Of a DNA stretch of 13,724 nucleotides, positions 7,407-13,724 are shown piece after piece. The stretch's first letter is position 1; every line of letters starts with the position of its first letter. Made by a program: the position numbers and the translations under genes. Below the pieces are notes generated by a model. It had not been told where the DNA came from. It worked only from the letters and a program-made list of their open reading frames with translations, and made no database searches. This stretch comes from Hyphomicrobiales bacterium (GTDB lineage Bacteria > Pseudomonadota > Alphaproteobacteria > Rhizobiales > Xanthobacteraceae). The stretch covers positions 1 through 13,724 of the forward strand of contig JAPLPC010000648.1 in the NCBI GenBank assembly GCA_026400425.1, read 5' to 3'.

Positions 7407-8584
7407 CCGATAACGCTGAAAAACTATCCGATCTGGAGATTGGCGAGCGGCTGCGGGTTGCCCGCGAAAGCGAGAAATTCACGCAGTCGGCGGCGGCGGA
7501 AGCCATTGATGTCGCGCGTACGACCATCGTCGCAATCGAAAAAGGTCAACGGCGAGTCCGGATGGACGAACTCCAGAAGCTCGCGACTCTATATCGCACT
7601 TCGGCGAATGCCATCCTGCGGCGGGAAGCCCTGCATCTCGACATGGTGCCGCGCTTTCGGAAGCTGCCCCAAAGCGGCGGCGACGCTATCGAGAATGCCG
7701 CCCGCCACCTCAACGATCTGGTGCGAGCTGAAGTCGAGCTTGAAAACGCGCTCGGCGTAAGGCGCGCCCGTAACTATCCCCCGGAGCGCCCCATCCTTCC
7801 GGGTGAGGTGCGCGCGCAGGCCGAACAGGATGCGCAGGAGCTGCGCGACTGGCTGGGCCTCGGCCCTGGACCGGTGCTTGATATCGTGTCAATCCTCAAT
7901 CAACTCGGCATCCGAGTCTATGTGCGGCGGCTCGATGGAAAAGTGTCGGGTCTTTTTGCCTATGACGATGCGGTCGGTGCTTGCATTCTTCTCAATGCCA
8001 ACCATCCCCCCGAACGATTTCGGCAGACCGGCATTCACGAGCTCGCCCATTTCATTTCGGCACGCGGCCAGCCTGAGGCCTTGACCGAGGATGAGAAGTT
8101 TTCATCGCGCGAAGAGCGCTATGCTGCTGCCTTCGCTCCCTCTTTCCTCGCACCCGCCCGCGCGGTGCGGCAGCGCTTCGCAGAGCTTACGGCGGGACAA
8201 TCGCACTTGACGCGTCGGCACATCATCCTTCTCGCCCATGATTTTGGACTGGCGCGCGAGGCCATCGCGCGCCGGTTAGAAGATTTGTCCCTCGCCAAAC
8301 GCGGGACTTGGGACTGGTTCCAGAACAACGGCGGTATCACCAACGAGCAGTCACGGCAGGTGATAGGCGAATTGCAGGATCGCAGCCTCAACGCCGTTGA
8401 GGCTCAGGGCTTCATGCCCCCGCGTCTTGTTCTCCTAGCGCGCGAGGCGTGGAAGCGCGGTTTCTACAGCGAAGGCCAGCTTGCTCGCCTGCTGCACCTT
8501 GATCGCCATGACATGAGAGATGTTCTTGACGGCGCGGAAACGGAGGAAAGCGAAGCGAATGAGCTCGTCAAACTTCCTCACTGA
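7403..8584 (+). CDS. XRE-family regulator fused to an ImmA/IrrE-type zinc metallopeptidase
   Basis: The 393-residue protein has a helix-turn-helix of the XRE type at about residues 12-70 (recognition region near VARTTIVAIEKGQR). A peptidase domain follows with H212-E213-x-x-H216 and a downstream glutamate (E237 or E238) before an AAAFAPSFLAP segment, as in the ImmA/IrrE (COG2856) family. About 130 helical residues complete the C terminus. Such fusions act as repressors that cleave themselves or a partner on a signal, for example ImmA cleaving the ICEBs1 repressor, and are often coupled to toxins including PIN proteins. Here it overlaps the QueC-like stop by 4 bases and the PIN start by 26. 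It probably binds the TGACA-T-TGTCA palindrome and silences the operon until phage or damage signals arrive. Domains and metal motif are seen; the regulatory role is inferred. Confidence 0.88.
   Translation: MTDNAEKLSDLEIGERLRVARESEKFTQSAAAEAIDVARTTIVAIEKGQRRVRMDELQKLATLYRTSANAILRREALHLDMVPRFRKLPQSGGDAIENAARHLNDLVRAEVELENALGVRRARNYPPERPILPGEVRAQAEQDAQELRDWLGLGPGPVLDIVSILNQLGIRVYVRRLDGKVSGLFAYDDAVGACILLNANHPPERFRQTGIHELAHFISARGQPEALTEDEKFSSREERYAAAFAPSFLAPARAVRQRFAELTAGQSHLTRRHIILLAHDFGLAREAIARRLEDLSLAKRGTWDWFQNNGGITNEQSRQVIGELQDRSLNAVEAQGFMPPRLVLLAREAWKRGFYSEGQLARLLHLDRHDMRDVLDGAETEESEANELVKLPH
8542..8550 (+). promoter_or_regulatory. strong ribosome binding site that fixes the PIN gene start
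   Basis: GGAGGAAAG lies 8 bases before ATG 8559, inside the 3' end of the XRE-ImmA gene. It is the strongest such site in the operon, suggesting that the PIN protein is translated efficiently and independently of the upstream stop. Confidence 0.7.
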
Positions 8585-9173
8585 TTTGCGTACCGTCCTC
8601 GTGGCCGATGCCAGCGTTGTGATAAACCTCAACGCGACCGGATGTGCGCACGCGATCATCACGGCCTTCCCAAACAGGTGGGCGGTAACGGTGAACGCCT
8701 TGGCCGAACTGGTCGACGGAATCCGCAATGGCCACGACGATGCCCGCGCCCTTCAAACGCTGATCGACGCAGGTGTGATCGACCTTGTCGGTCTTGGGCA
8801 TACCGGGGCCAGAGTCTACGAAACCCTAATCGACGGCTCTGCCCTGCGTACGCTGGATGACGGCGAAGCGGCAACGATAGGCTATGCTCATGAAACCGGC
8901 GGAATTGCTCTGATAGACGAGCGAAAGGCTATGAACCTCTGCGCCGATAGCTTCCCTGAACTTCTCGTGGTCCCGACGGTCCAACTGCTTTTGCATGAAG
9001 CCGTAATCCGAGCTCTCGGGTCGCAAGGCCATATCAACGCCGTCGTCGGCGCTCTACAAAAGGCCCGGATGCGCGTGCCGCCGGATCATATCGCCCGGGT
9101 CGTGGCGATCATCGGTGAGAAAAACGCTGCCTCGTGCCTTAGCCTGCCAAAGGCTGCACGAGCTGCCTCGTGA
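8559..9173 (+). CDS. PIN-domain protein, probable toxic or effector RNase
   Basis: The 204-residue product has the PIN nuclease layout: a first strand ending VADAS with D17, a helix with E50, the LDDGEAATIGYA segment with D101 and E103, and LIDERKA with D120. These acidic residues form the usual magnesium site. The order and spacing resemble the DUF3368-like branch of PIN proteins; about 60 extra C-terminal helical residues follow. PIN proteins cleave RNA and are the toxins of VapBC modules and of XRE-COG2856 gene pairs. Start ATG 8559 is chosen because GGAGGAAAG (8542-8550) precedes it at ideal spacing; a start at 8520 would add 13 residues without a ribosome site. It overlaps the XRE-ImmA gene by 26 bases, which favours co-regulation. 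It is the likely effector of the operon, restrained by the XRE-ImmA protein or by modification through the QueC-like pair. Confidence 0.82.
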   Translation: MSSSNFLTDLRTVLVADASVVINLNATGCAHAIITAFPNRWAVTVNALAELVDGIRNGHDDARALQTLIDAGVIDLVGLGHTGARVYETLIDGSALRTLDDGEAATIGYAHETGGIALIDERKAMNLCADSFPELLVVPTVQLLLHEAVIRALGSQGHINAVVGALQKARMRVPPDHIARVVAIIGEKNAASCLSLPKAARAAS

Positions 9174-9457
9174 TGACTTTCAAAGAGTACACGCAAACCT
9201 TGGAGCGTACCGTTGAGGTGGAATATAAACTCGATCCGATCATTGCCTTGACTAGGGCGTGGAGCCATAGATCGGAAAACAATGGGCCGAGATGCGTCAA
9301 ACGCTCAGGAAGAGATCGCCGGCCATCATTCGAACGTGGTAGCTTCTTCCTCGAAGTCATTAGTGCTTATCGCCTGACCATGCGCATCGCCTTCGCGAAT
9401 AATTACACGCTTTTTAAGCTCCGCGCTGACGGCTTCAGCACGCTCCCTAACGAATGA
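9173..9457 (+). CDS. uncertain small ORF after the PIN gene
   Basis: The frame starts at ATG 9173, overlapping the PIN stop in TGATG, which is the kind of coupling seen between the other genes of this operon. It would encode 94 residues. The first 45 or so look plausible as protein (TLERTVEVEYKLDPIIALTRAW), but from about 9326 the DNA is antisense to the conserved end of the DUF262 remnant, so the second half is probably not a real protein. It may be the 5' stub of a fifth operon gene cut off when the DUF262 fragment arrived. No known family was recognised. Confidence 0.35.
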   Translation: MTFKEYTQTLERTVEVEYKLDPIIALTRAWSHRSENNGPRCVKRSGRDRRPSFERGSFFLEVISAYRLTMRIAFANNYTLFKLRADGFSTLPNE

Positions 9458-9950
9458 ATCATAGTCATCATTCCAGATGCCGAATGCATCCAGATCACCG
9501 ATCAGATGAGACTTCATGGCATCCTGCAAACTGCCGTTCGTGCTCTTGAATTCTGCCATGTAGTCCGAAGGCGGACGGGCGCGAATTTTTCTTTTATTTA
9601 GATAATCATCGACGATTCTAATATTTAGAACATTATTGATTCTGTACTCATCTACTCCTCGCTTCAATAGATGCGCTCGGGGAAAGAAGTGGTGATAATT
9701 CTTGCTATTCGATTGTTTAAGCCAACCGTTCTGAATGTTGACCTTGGCATTATCGTTGAAAGACTTTGGCTCAGCATAAGCATACAGGCAAAGAATTGCC
9801 TTTACGAAGCTTCTTCCAGCATTGAACCAGCCGTTCTCGATCATAAACTCAGGCGACAAGTCTATTGCCCAGTCGTAATCAGGTAACTTGCCTTCTAAAA
9901 TCGAATCGATGCGCTTGATGTCTTGAGCCAGCTTGCTTTCAACGGATGAC
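9326..9950 (-). pseudogene. 3' remnant of a DUF262 (GmrSD-type) gene
   Basis: About 205 residues of the C-terminal half of a DUF262-family protein remain. The characteristic parts are visible: LSPEFMIENGWFNAGRSF, a KNYHHFFP motif (HH at nt about 9694-9689), NNVLNIRIVDDYLNKRK, and GDLDAFGIWNDDYDSF. The HHxFP plus Asn/Lys pattern is the nuclease-like C-terminal signature of these proteins, relatives of the GmrSD type IV restriction enzymes that attack modified phage DNA. Upstream of about 9950 the reading continues to 10006 but no longer looks like the family, and the N-terminal nucleotide-dependent DUF262 domain (about half of the gene) is missing. It is therefore a truncated relic, convergent with the PIN operon. 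Its lower GC than the operon to its left suggests separate ancestry. Family call is firm for the C terminus; loss of function is inferred. Confidence 0.75.
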
Positions 9951-9968
9951 GAATCTCGCCGTACGATA

Positions 9969-10016
9969 CGCCCCGCCAGCGATCGACGGGGCGCCGGAAA
10001 CCCCATTGCTGTGGGG
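9969..10016. repeat. two adjacent GC-rich inverted repeats at the DUF262 breakpoint
   Basis: CGCCCCG (9969-9975) pairs with CGGGGCG (9987-9993) across 11 bases, and CCCCA (10001-10005) pairs with TGGGG (10012-10016) across 6 bases. They sit where DUF262 similarity stops. They could mark a recombination junction, the end of a lost mobile element or simply a rho-dependent stop; no target duplication was identified. Confidence 0.4.
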
Positions 10017-10394
10017 CTCCGCGGGACTCGTCCTCCTTCCGGTAGGGGAAGGTGGCGCGTTAACCAGCAATATGCGCTTCAAATCGTAGGCATACCCAAC
10101 CTGCAGCTCGCCGCCGCGCAGGTCACCATCATGCCTTCGATCGTCCACACCTTCACGACCCGGATCGGCAGCCATCCGGCTCTCCATGCTCGGGCGGCGC
10201 CAACCCGGATCGAGCGCAAGGTGCATGCAGCTCTCGTGGCGGACGCAAATTCACCGGCGATCTCGCTGTTTCGTTCTATCAGCAGTCGGCATATCCGCGA
10301 ACCGCTGGACAGGATCCAACGTCAACTGAAGTCGAAGCTGGGCGCTAGATCTTCAGGCGGAATCAGCGGATTCGGGCCGACCACAAATCCGACA
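10007..10394. other. unassigned gap between the DUF262 remnant and the MarR gene
   Basis: This stretch of about 390 bases has open frames on both strands but none with a credible start, ribosome site or recognisable family. A leftward reading between about 10226 and 10060 contains a segment (GGELQVGYAYDLKRI) that looks a little like a beta-barrel strand, and could be gene debris. GC is high, like the block to the right. It most likely holds decayed sequence at the junction between accessory and flanking DNA. Confidence 0.3.
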
Positions 10395-10982
10395 TCAGCC
10401 GTTCAACGCTCGCTGGCAATTGTTCCGCACGATACTCATCACCTTGCGGTAGCACGCCGTCTCTTCTTGTGTCGCCCCTTGGAAGATCGCTCCGTCAACG
10501 GCCTCACGCATTGGCCTGTTCTTTCGCACAAGTTCCCTGCCCCGCCGAGTGAGCTCTATCATGCTTCCGCGCATGTCGTGTTCCTTGGGGCGTCGTTTCA
10601 CGATTCCAGCCATCTCGAGCTTCGCGATCTCCGAACTGATGAACTGGCTGGATACCGCCAACGAAGCCGCGAGCGCGCCAACGGGGACAGATCGCAATTC
10701 CGAGATCGCCAGCACGGCCCCGTACTGGAACGCCGTCACGCCCGCTTCTCGTGCGACATGGGACCGTGTTTTCACGACGAGCTGTGAAACTGCGAGCAGA
10801 TCCCTGACGAGGTCGCTCGACCCGGTATCTTGTTCCTCGACCGACGGGCTCGCATCAACCGAGATGCGCTTTGGAGACCTTCCCTCTTCCTGGATCGCTT
10901 CAGAATTCCCCGCCACTCGGCATCGGTGTGTCCTCGGCATGTCTATCCCGTTCACTCGATCTCGCACTGCAAGCCTTTTCAC
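10395..10982 (-). CDS. MarR-family transcriptional regulator
   Basis: The 195-residue product contains a winged helix-turn-helix of the MarR type: a dimerisation helix at about 55-80, helix-turn-helix at about 98-125 (VGALAASLAVSSQFISSEIAKLE), and a wing with RRPKEHDMRGSMIELTRRGREL at about 130-151. MarR proteins repress nearby genes and release DNA on binding small aromatic or oxidative signals. The N terminus is 40 to 50 residues longer than usual and low in structure; starts at ATG 10940 or further in are possible, and no strong ribosome site decides. The nearest candidate target is the outer-membrane gene upstream on the same strand (11237-12151), 250 bases away, whose family is often tied to aromatic compound degradation. 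Family is well supported, target is inferred. Confidence 0.82.
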   Translation of the reverse strand: MKRLAVRDRVNGIDMPRTHRCRVAGNSEAIQEEGRSPKRISVDASPSVEEQDTGSSDLVRDLLAVSQLVVKTRSHVAREAGVTAFQYGAVLAISELRSVPVGALAASLAVSSQFISSEIAKLEMAGIVKRRPKEHDMRGSMIELTRRGRELVRKNRPMREAVDGAIFQGATQEETACYRKVMSIVRNNCQRALNG

Positions 10983-11197
10983 CGTCGGCTCTTATAGGCT
11001 GCAGGGCTCCTATCACGCGAAACGTCGCTGCGTCCGCGGGAAGCTGCAATGCGCCTATCTGAAACGCGCGTCAATCTGAAGTAACCACGGTTTTTGCAGT
11101 CGCCGTCGATAAGTTCGTCAACATTTTGGGTGGTTTCCCTCAAGCGTGTCCTGGCGTCCCCTGCGACGAACGCGATGACAGCGATTTTCAATCCTTT

Positions 11198-11216
11198 GTT
11201 CGCCGCAAGAGCGAAC
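11198..11216 (-). terminator. weak hairpin after the outer-membrane gene
   Basis: GTTCGC (11198-11203) and GCGAAC (11211-11216) form a 6-base stem with a 7-base loop, about 20 bases beyond the stop of the leftward outer-membrane gene. No T-run follows on that strand, so it is at best a poor intrinsic terminator. The remaining bases between the MarR gene and this gene show nothing else clear. Confidence 0.3.
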
Positions 11217-11236
11217 GGGCAAGCGTGATCTCATCG

Positions 11237-12151
11237 TCAGAATCGCGCCGACAAACCGACGAAGGGACTGTAGCGCGGGGACGCGGGCGTCACGCCGAAA
11301 TTCACCCCGCCGTCCAACTGGACATCCTTGGTGATCCGATAGGCGATACCGCCACCCACCAGGCCTACGTCACCCATGCCGTCCCGGAGCCCTGTCCGTG
11401 CCGCGACCTCCCCGTAGGCCGAAAAATTCGAAGTCCACACATAGCCAATCGTAGCGGATGCGGTCGTCTCCATGTGACGGCCGACGGTATCGAGGTTCTT
11501 GACCGAGTGGAGGCCTGCGTTCATGCCGAAGGAGAAGTTGCCGCCTAGATCGGCGGCGAAGAAGGTCTGCAATCCGCCGTCGAGCGCTTCCGGACTGACG
11601 CCGTTGTGCGTCTCTGTCGGAAGGGACACGTATGGTAGGACCGCGAACGCCGTCGAACTCGATTTACCGAAGGTGTCGTTACCCCAGATGTTCCACTTCG
11701 CTCTCAGAACGACGGCTCCGGATCCAGATGCGACGGCGCCGACGGTCCGTCGACGTGCATAAGGGGCCACGATGATCGTCGCTTCCAGATCGTGCGTGAG
11801 GCCGATCCGGATGTTGCTCCCCACCAACTCATACCCGGATGTCACCACGCCATCCGCATCAGGACGCGAGCGCGCATAGCCAAATGCTGTCGTCTCGACC
11901 TGGACCCGACCTGCGTCGATCGTGAACGGCACCTCGGTGATGTCCGGACGATCGGTCGTCATCTCGCGCAGCAGCCAGTCCGGCGTGGGGTTGGCCAACG
12001 AGTAGATGGTCTTGTTGTCGGCAGCGGACGCCTTCACGTTGTCGAGTCCCACAAACGCACAGGTCGCGGCGAGAAGTACGCCCCCCCATCCGGAAAGCTT
12101 CGTCCCGGCCGTCCGGACATGATCGAAGTCGTAAACGCTATTGCAAGTCAT
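11237..12151 (-). CDS. outer-membrane beta-barrel protein, MetA-pathway (phenol degradation) transporter family
   Basis: The 304-residue product has a hydrophobic signal segment (GGVLLAATCAFVGL followed by KASA, probable cleavage near residue 43). The mature start carries TDRPDITEVPFTIDAGRVQVE, the hallmark of the putative MetA-pathway outer-membrane family, followed by alternating amphipathic strands. It ends in phenylalanine (SARF), the usual signal for outer-membrane barrel assembly. Members are thought to be passive channels, named for linkage with phenol degradation genes in some bacteria, but the substrate is unknown. The ATG at 12151 is preferred over TTG 12157; neither has a good ribosome site. 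The start lies inside a TTTGCAATAA direct repeat (12151-12160, 12201-12210). It is transcribed towards the MarR gene, which may control it. Possible signal cleavage and barrel topology are predictions. Confidence 0.8.
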   Translation of the reverse strand: MTCNSVYDFDHVRTAGTKLSGWGGVLLAATCAFVGLDNVKASAADNKTIYSLANPTPDWLLREMTTDRPDITEVPFTIDAGRVQVETTAFGYARSRPDADGVVTSGYELVGSNIRIGLTHDLEATIIVAPYARRRTVGAVASGSGAVVLRAKWNIWGNDTFGKSSSTAFAVLPYVSLPTETHNGVSPEALDGGLQTFFAADLGGNFSFGMNAGLHSVKNLDTVGRHMETTASATIGYVWTSNFSAYGEVAARTGLRDGMGDVGLVGGGIAYRITKDVQLDGGVNFGVTPASPRYSPFVGLSARF

Positions 12152-12210
12152 TTGCAATAAGGCGCATATCGGTTGATGCGCGTCAAGTTCGTGCGAACGA
12201 TTTGCAATAA
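12151..12210. repeat. direct repeat TTTGCAATAA upstream of the outer-membrane gene
   Basis: TTTGCAATAA occurs at 12151-12160 and 12201-12210, exactly 50 bases apart, with another TTGCAA at 12141-12146. The copies flank the expected leader of the outer-membrane gene and could be regulator sites; the second one also overlaps the T-run of the neighbouring terminator. Confidence 0.4.
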
Positions 12211-12233
12211 AAACAGGCGCCCCTGGGCGCCTG
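12207..12233 (-). terminator. rho-independent terminator of the Gly/His-rich gene
   Basis: CAGGCGCCC (12214-12222) and GGGCGCCTG (12225-12233) form a perfect 9-base GC-rich stem. On the minus strand it is followed by a run of five T and then ATT (12213 down to 12207). It lies about 30 bases after the stop of the Gly/His-rich gene, exactly where an intrinsic terminator is expected. Confidence 0.88.
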
Positions 12234-12262
12234 CAGTTCGAGGTTCGTCAGAGAACGACCGA

Positions 12263-12754
12263 CTAGTGGTGACCGCCGCCGTGCCCGAAGCCGCCATGCC
12301 CGAAGCCACCGTGGTGACCGAATCCACCGTGGTGACCGAATCCACCATGCCCGAAACCGACATGTCCGAAGCCACCACCGTGGTGTCCGAAACGGTGACC
12401 GAAGCCGAAGCCCCCGCCGAAACCAAACGGCCGACCGTAGCCGCCGTAGTATCCGCCTCCATAGTAGGCCGGCTGCCAACCGCCGTAGTCGTAGCCAGAG
12501 TATGAAGGCTGGAGATACTCAGATCGATAGTGTCGGGCGTAGCCTGCCCCATAGACGCGGTGGTGACCACGATGGGCGTGGTGACGATGCGACCGATGAT
12601 GACGCCGACTTGCTCCTACATCCGTCGCCTTGCTCTTTTCCGACGTCGAGATCTTCTGCGACTCTTGCGAAGCTGCGACCACACCGGTGCTCATGAACGC
12701 GCCCGAGAGGGTGATCGTGGCGGAGACGGCAGCAGCGCTAATCCAAGTCTGCAT
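12263..12754 (-). CDS. secreted glycine/histidine-rich protein
   Basis: The 163-residue product starts with a signal peptide (MQTWISAAAVSATITLSGAF, likely cleavage after VVAA near residue 27). A charged linker follows, then an RHHRSHRHHAHRGHH stretch, a Tyr/Gly-rich section (YYGGGYYGGYG) and a C-terminal run of GFGHHGG-type repeats ending in HH. About one residue in five is histidine in the second half. Such exported proteins may bind zinc, nickel or copper, or serve as envelope structural proteins; no enzyme motif is present. Start ATG 12754 is chosen because AAAGGA precedes it with 6 bases of spacing; a longer frame upstream to 12835 would place a non-signal segment in front. It is divergent from the PhoD-like gene and ends in a strong terminator, so it is a single-gene unit. 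The biochemical role is unknown. Confidence 0.72.
   Translation of the reverse strand: MQTWISAAAVSATITLSGAFMSTGVVAASQESQKISTSEKSKATDVGASRRHHRSHRHHAHRGHHRVYGAGYARHYRSEYLQPSYSGYDYGGWQPAYYGGGYYGGYGRPFGFGGGFGFGHRFGHHGGGFGHVGFGHGGFGHHGGFGHHGGFGHGGFGHGGGHH
12306..12341. repeat. 18-base tandem repeat inside the Gly/His-rich gene
   Basis: CCACCGTGGTGACCGAAT occurs twice in perfect tandem (12306-12323 and 12324-12341), with degenerate copies on both sides. It is in frame and encodes the six-residue GFGHHG repeat, so the length of the protein may vary between strains by slippage. Confidence 0.75.
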
Positions 12755-13016
12755 TTCAAATCCTTTGTTTTCCCAGTGATGACCAATGCGAACGACACCG
12801 GGTGTTTCCAGGAAAAAGCGACGCCGCTGCATCACAATAACGCGAAGACTTCGAGGCTGCGCGCTGTTGCAAAAACACAGCGGATAACACCGATGATTTC
12901 ATCAGACGTAATGGTCAAGCCAACGTGTGCGCTACTACACATTGATCGATCATCGTTCTTTCAGAACACTCGCCGAATCGCTGGCATCACCCGCGCAACG
13001 TTGCTATCTGCGTCGT
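12755..13016. promoter_or_regulatory. divergent intergenic region between the Gly/His-rich gene and the PhoD-like gene
   Basis: These 262 bases must hold the promoters of two divergent genes. Relatively AT-rich stretches occur around 12890-12960, but no promoter pair or operator can be named with confidence. Open frames crossing it are extensions of the flanking genes or chance readings. Confidence 0.4.
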
Positions 13017-13724
13017 ATGCGACGATTAGCAGCAACCACTTATCACAGCACCGATGCTTCAGGACGGATCGCGCCCGACGGCTGTGACGGGCCGTCGACA
13101 CGCTCCAAAACCGAAGTCGTCGGCCCCCTGCTCTACCTCCAAGGGCAGCGCGACGGACGCGTCCATCTCGTCGCCCTGATGGTGATGCCGCTCGCGGCAG
13201 CCCTTCCGGTCCTTCGCATCGAGGACCGCTTCGTCACTGCGGCCTCCATCCTTGAATGCGATGGCCGGCGCGTTCTCCGCTATGCCTTCGATCTCGCTCC
13301 GTCCTCCGACGGGTTCTATGAGATCGACGGCAAAAGCTATGCGTTGGACTCCGAGTTCGAGGGCGACCTCCGCATCGCCTTCGTCTCTTGCAACGGCCAG
13401 GAGGCCGGCGATCGAGGGCGGGACCGCACCGAACGCAACGCGATGTGGCGACGGTTGGCCGACGAGCACGCTGCAAGCCCGTTCAAGCTGCTCCTTCACG
13501 GCGGCGATCAGATCTATGCCGACGAGGTCCTCGACGCGCATCCGCTGATCCGGAGATGGGCGGACGATGCCGGAGCCGGAGCGCTAGAGGCTTCGGCATC
13601 GGAGCTCGAAAAACTTACCGAGGTGCTCCGCGTCACCTTCTTCACCCGATATCTCGGCGTTCTCGCGGAGCCGGAGACCGCCTGGTTGATGGCCCGCATC
13701 CCCTCGCTCGCCGTCTGGGACGAC
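13017..13724 (+). CDS. PhoD-like metallophosphoesterase (alkaline phosphatase D family), cut by the window end
   Basis: The first 236 residues are visible. Residues 33 to about 110 (VVGPLLYLQG onward) form the small N-terminal beta domain that precedes the catalytic domain in a bacterial branch of PhoD-like proteins. The catalytic part starts with LRIAFVSCNGQE, where cysteine and asparagine sit in the family's SCN metal-site motif. It continues with RNAMWRRLADEH, then HGGDQIYADEV, whose aspartate binds metal. The window ends in VWDD, the start of the conserved WDDHD metal site. These enzymes hydrolyse phosphate mono- or diesters. ATG 13017 is the first ATG of the open frame, which reaches back to a stop at 12909; no good ribosome site is seen and a later start is possible. 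No signal peptide is evident, unlike secreted Bacillus PhoD. Substrate unknown. Confidence 0.85.
   Translation, partial: MRRLAATTYHSTDASGRIAPDGCDGPSTRSKTEVVGPLLYLQGQRDGRVHLVALMVMPLAAALPVLRIEDRFVTAASILECDGRRVLRYAFDLAPSSDGFYEIDGKSYALDSEFEGDLRIAFVSCNGQEAGDRGRDRTERNAMWRRLADEHAASPFKLLLHGGDQIYADEVLDAHPLIRRWADDAGAGALEASASELEKLTEVLRVTFFTRYLGVLAEPETAWLMARIPSLAVWDD

Noticed and set aside
9933..10787. 284-codon rightward frame
   Set aside because: It spans the breakpoint and runs antisense through the MarR gene, with low-complexity Arg/Ser/His composition and no family pattern.
11792..12160. 122-codon rightward frame
   Set aside because: It is antisense to the outer-membrane gene, whose signal peptide and TDRPDITE motif show that the leftward frame is the real one.
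12306..12341. Short tandem repeats as a CRISPR array
   Set aside because: There are no spacers; the units are contiguous and in frame inside a coding sequence.
12173..12505. 110-codon rightward frame rich in Val, Thr, Glu and Pro
   Set aside because: Its repeats are the complement of the Gly/His codon repeats, and the terminator and ribosome site support the leftward gene.
13059..13541. 160-codon leftward frame
   Set aside because: It is antisense to the PhoD-like gene, whose SCN, GGDQIYAD and WDD motifs establish the rightward frame.

Overview
The window looks like an alphaproteobacterial accessory region, probably from the Rhizobiales. This is judged from the moderately high GC content, the CopG plus TraA/TrwC-type relaxase arrangement, and the outer-membrane, MarR and PhoD-like genes on the right. 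It is a mosaic of three blocks. No tRNA, rRNA, intact insertion sequence or CRISPR array was seen.

Left block (1 to about 5185) is the DNA-processing part of a conjugative or mobilizable element. A leftward operon encodes proteins resembling TraK, TraL and TraM of the RP4/IncP system (1987 to 278). A 200-bp intergenic region with helically phased CTAG motifs and inverted repeats is the best oriT candidate. Rightward from it run a ribbon-helix-helix (CopG-like) protein and a MobF (TrwC/TraA) relaxase-helicase. The relaxase is broken. Its true start, ATG 2462, overlaps the CopG stop, but the frame is lost after about 25 codons together with the second tyrosine motif, and a second frameshift near 4770-4805 separates the C-terminal tail. 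A C-terminal fragment at the far left edge may be a VirD4/TraG coupling protein.

Middle block (about 5440 to 9173) is a compact, GC-rich, translationally coupled four-gene operon: a 178-aa helical protein of unknown function, a QueC-like (QatC/Cap9-type) PP-loop enzyme, an XRE-ImmA/IrrE regulator-protease, and a PIN-domain nuclease. A TTGACA promoter overlapped by a perfect TGACA-T-TGTCA palindrome precedes it. The composition suggests an anti-phage or toxin-antitoxin-like system: a deazaguanine-type enzyme acting perhaps on the small partner, a toxic PIN RNase, and a DNA-binding protease as repressor and sensor. This is the most interesting unit of the window. A small ORF of uncertain reality follows the PIN gene, and a 5'-truncated DUF262 (GmrSD-type) gene lies convergent to it, so the area looks like a defence hotspot that has been rearranged.

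Right block (about 10395 to 13724) has more ordinary genes: a MarR-family regulator, an outer-membrane beta-barrel protein of the MetA-pathway family, a secreted Gly/His-rich protein with a clear terminator, and, divergent from it, a PhoD-like metallophosphoesterase cut by the window edge. About 390 bp (10007-10394) between the DUF262 remnant and MarR could not be assigned.
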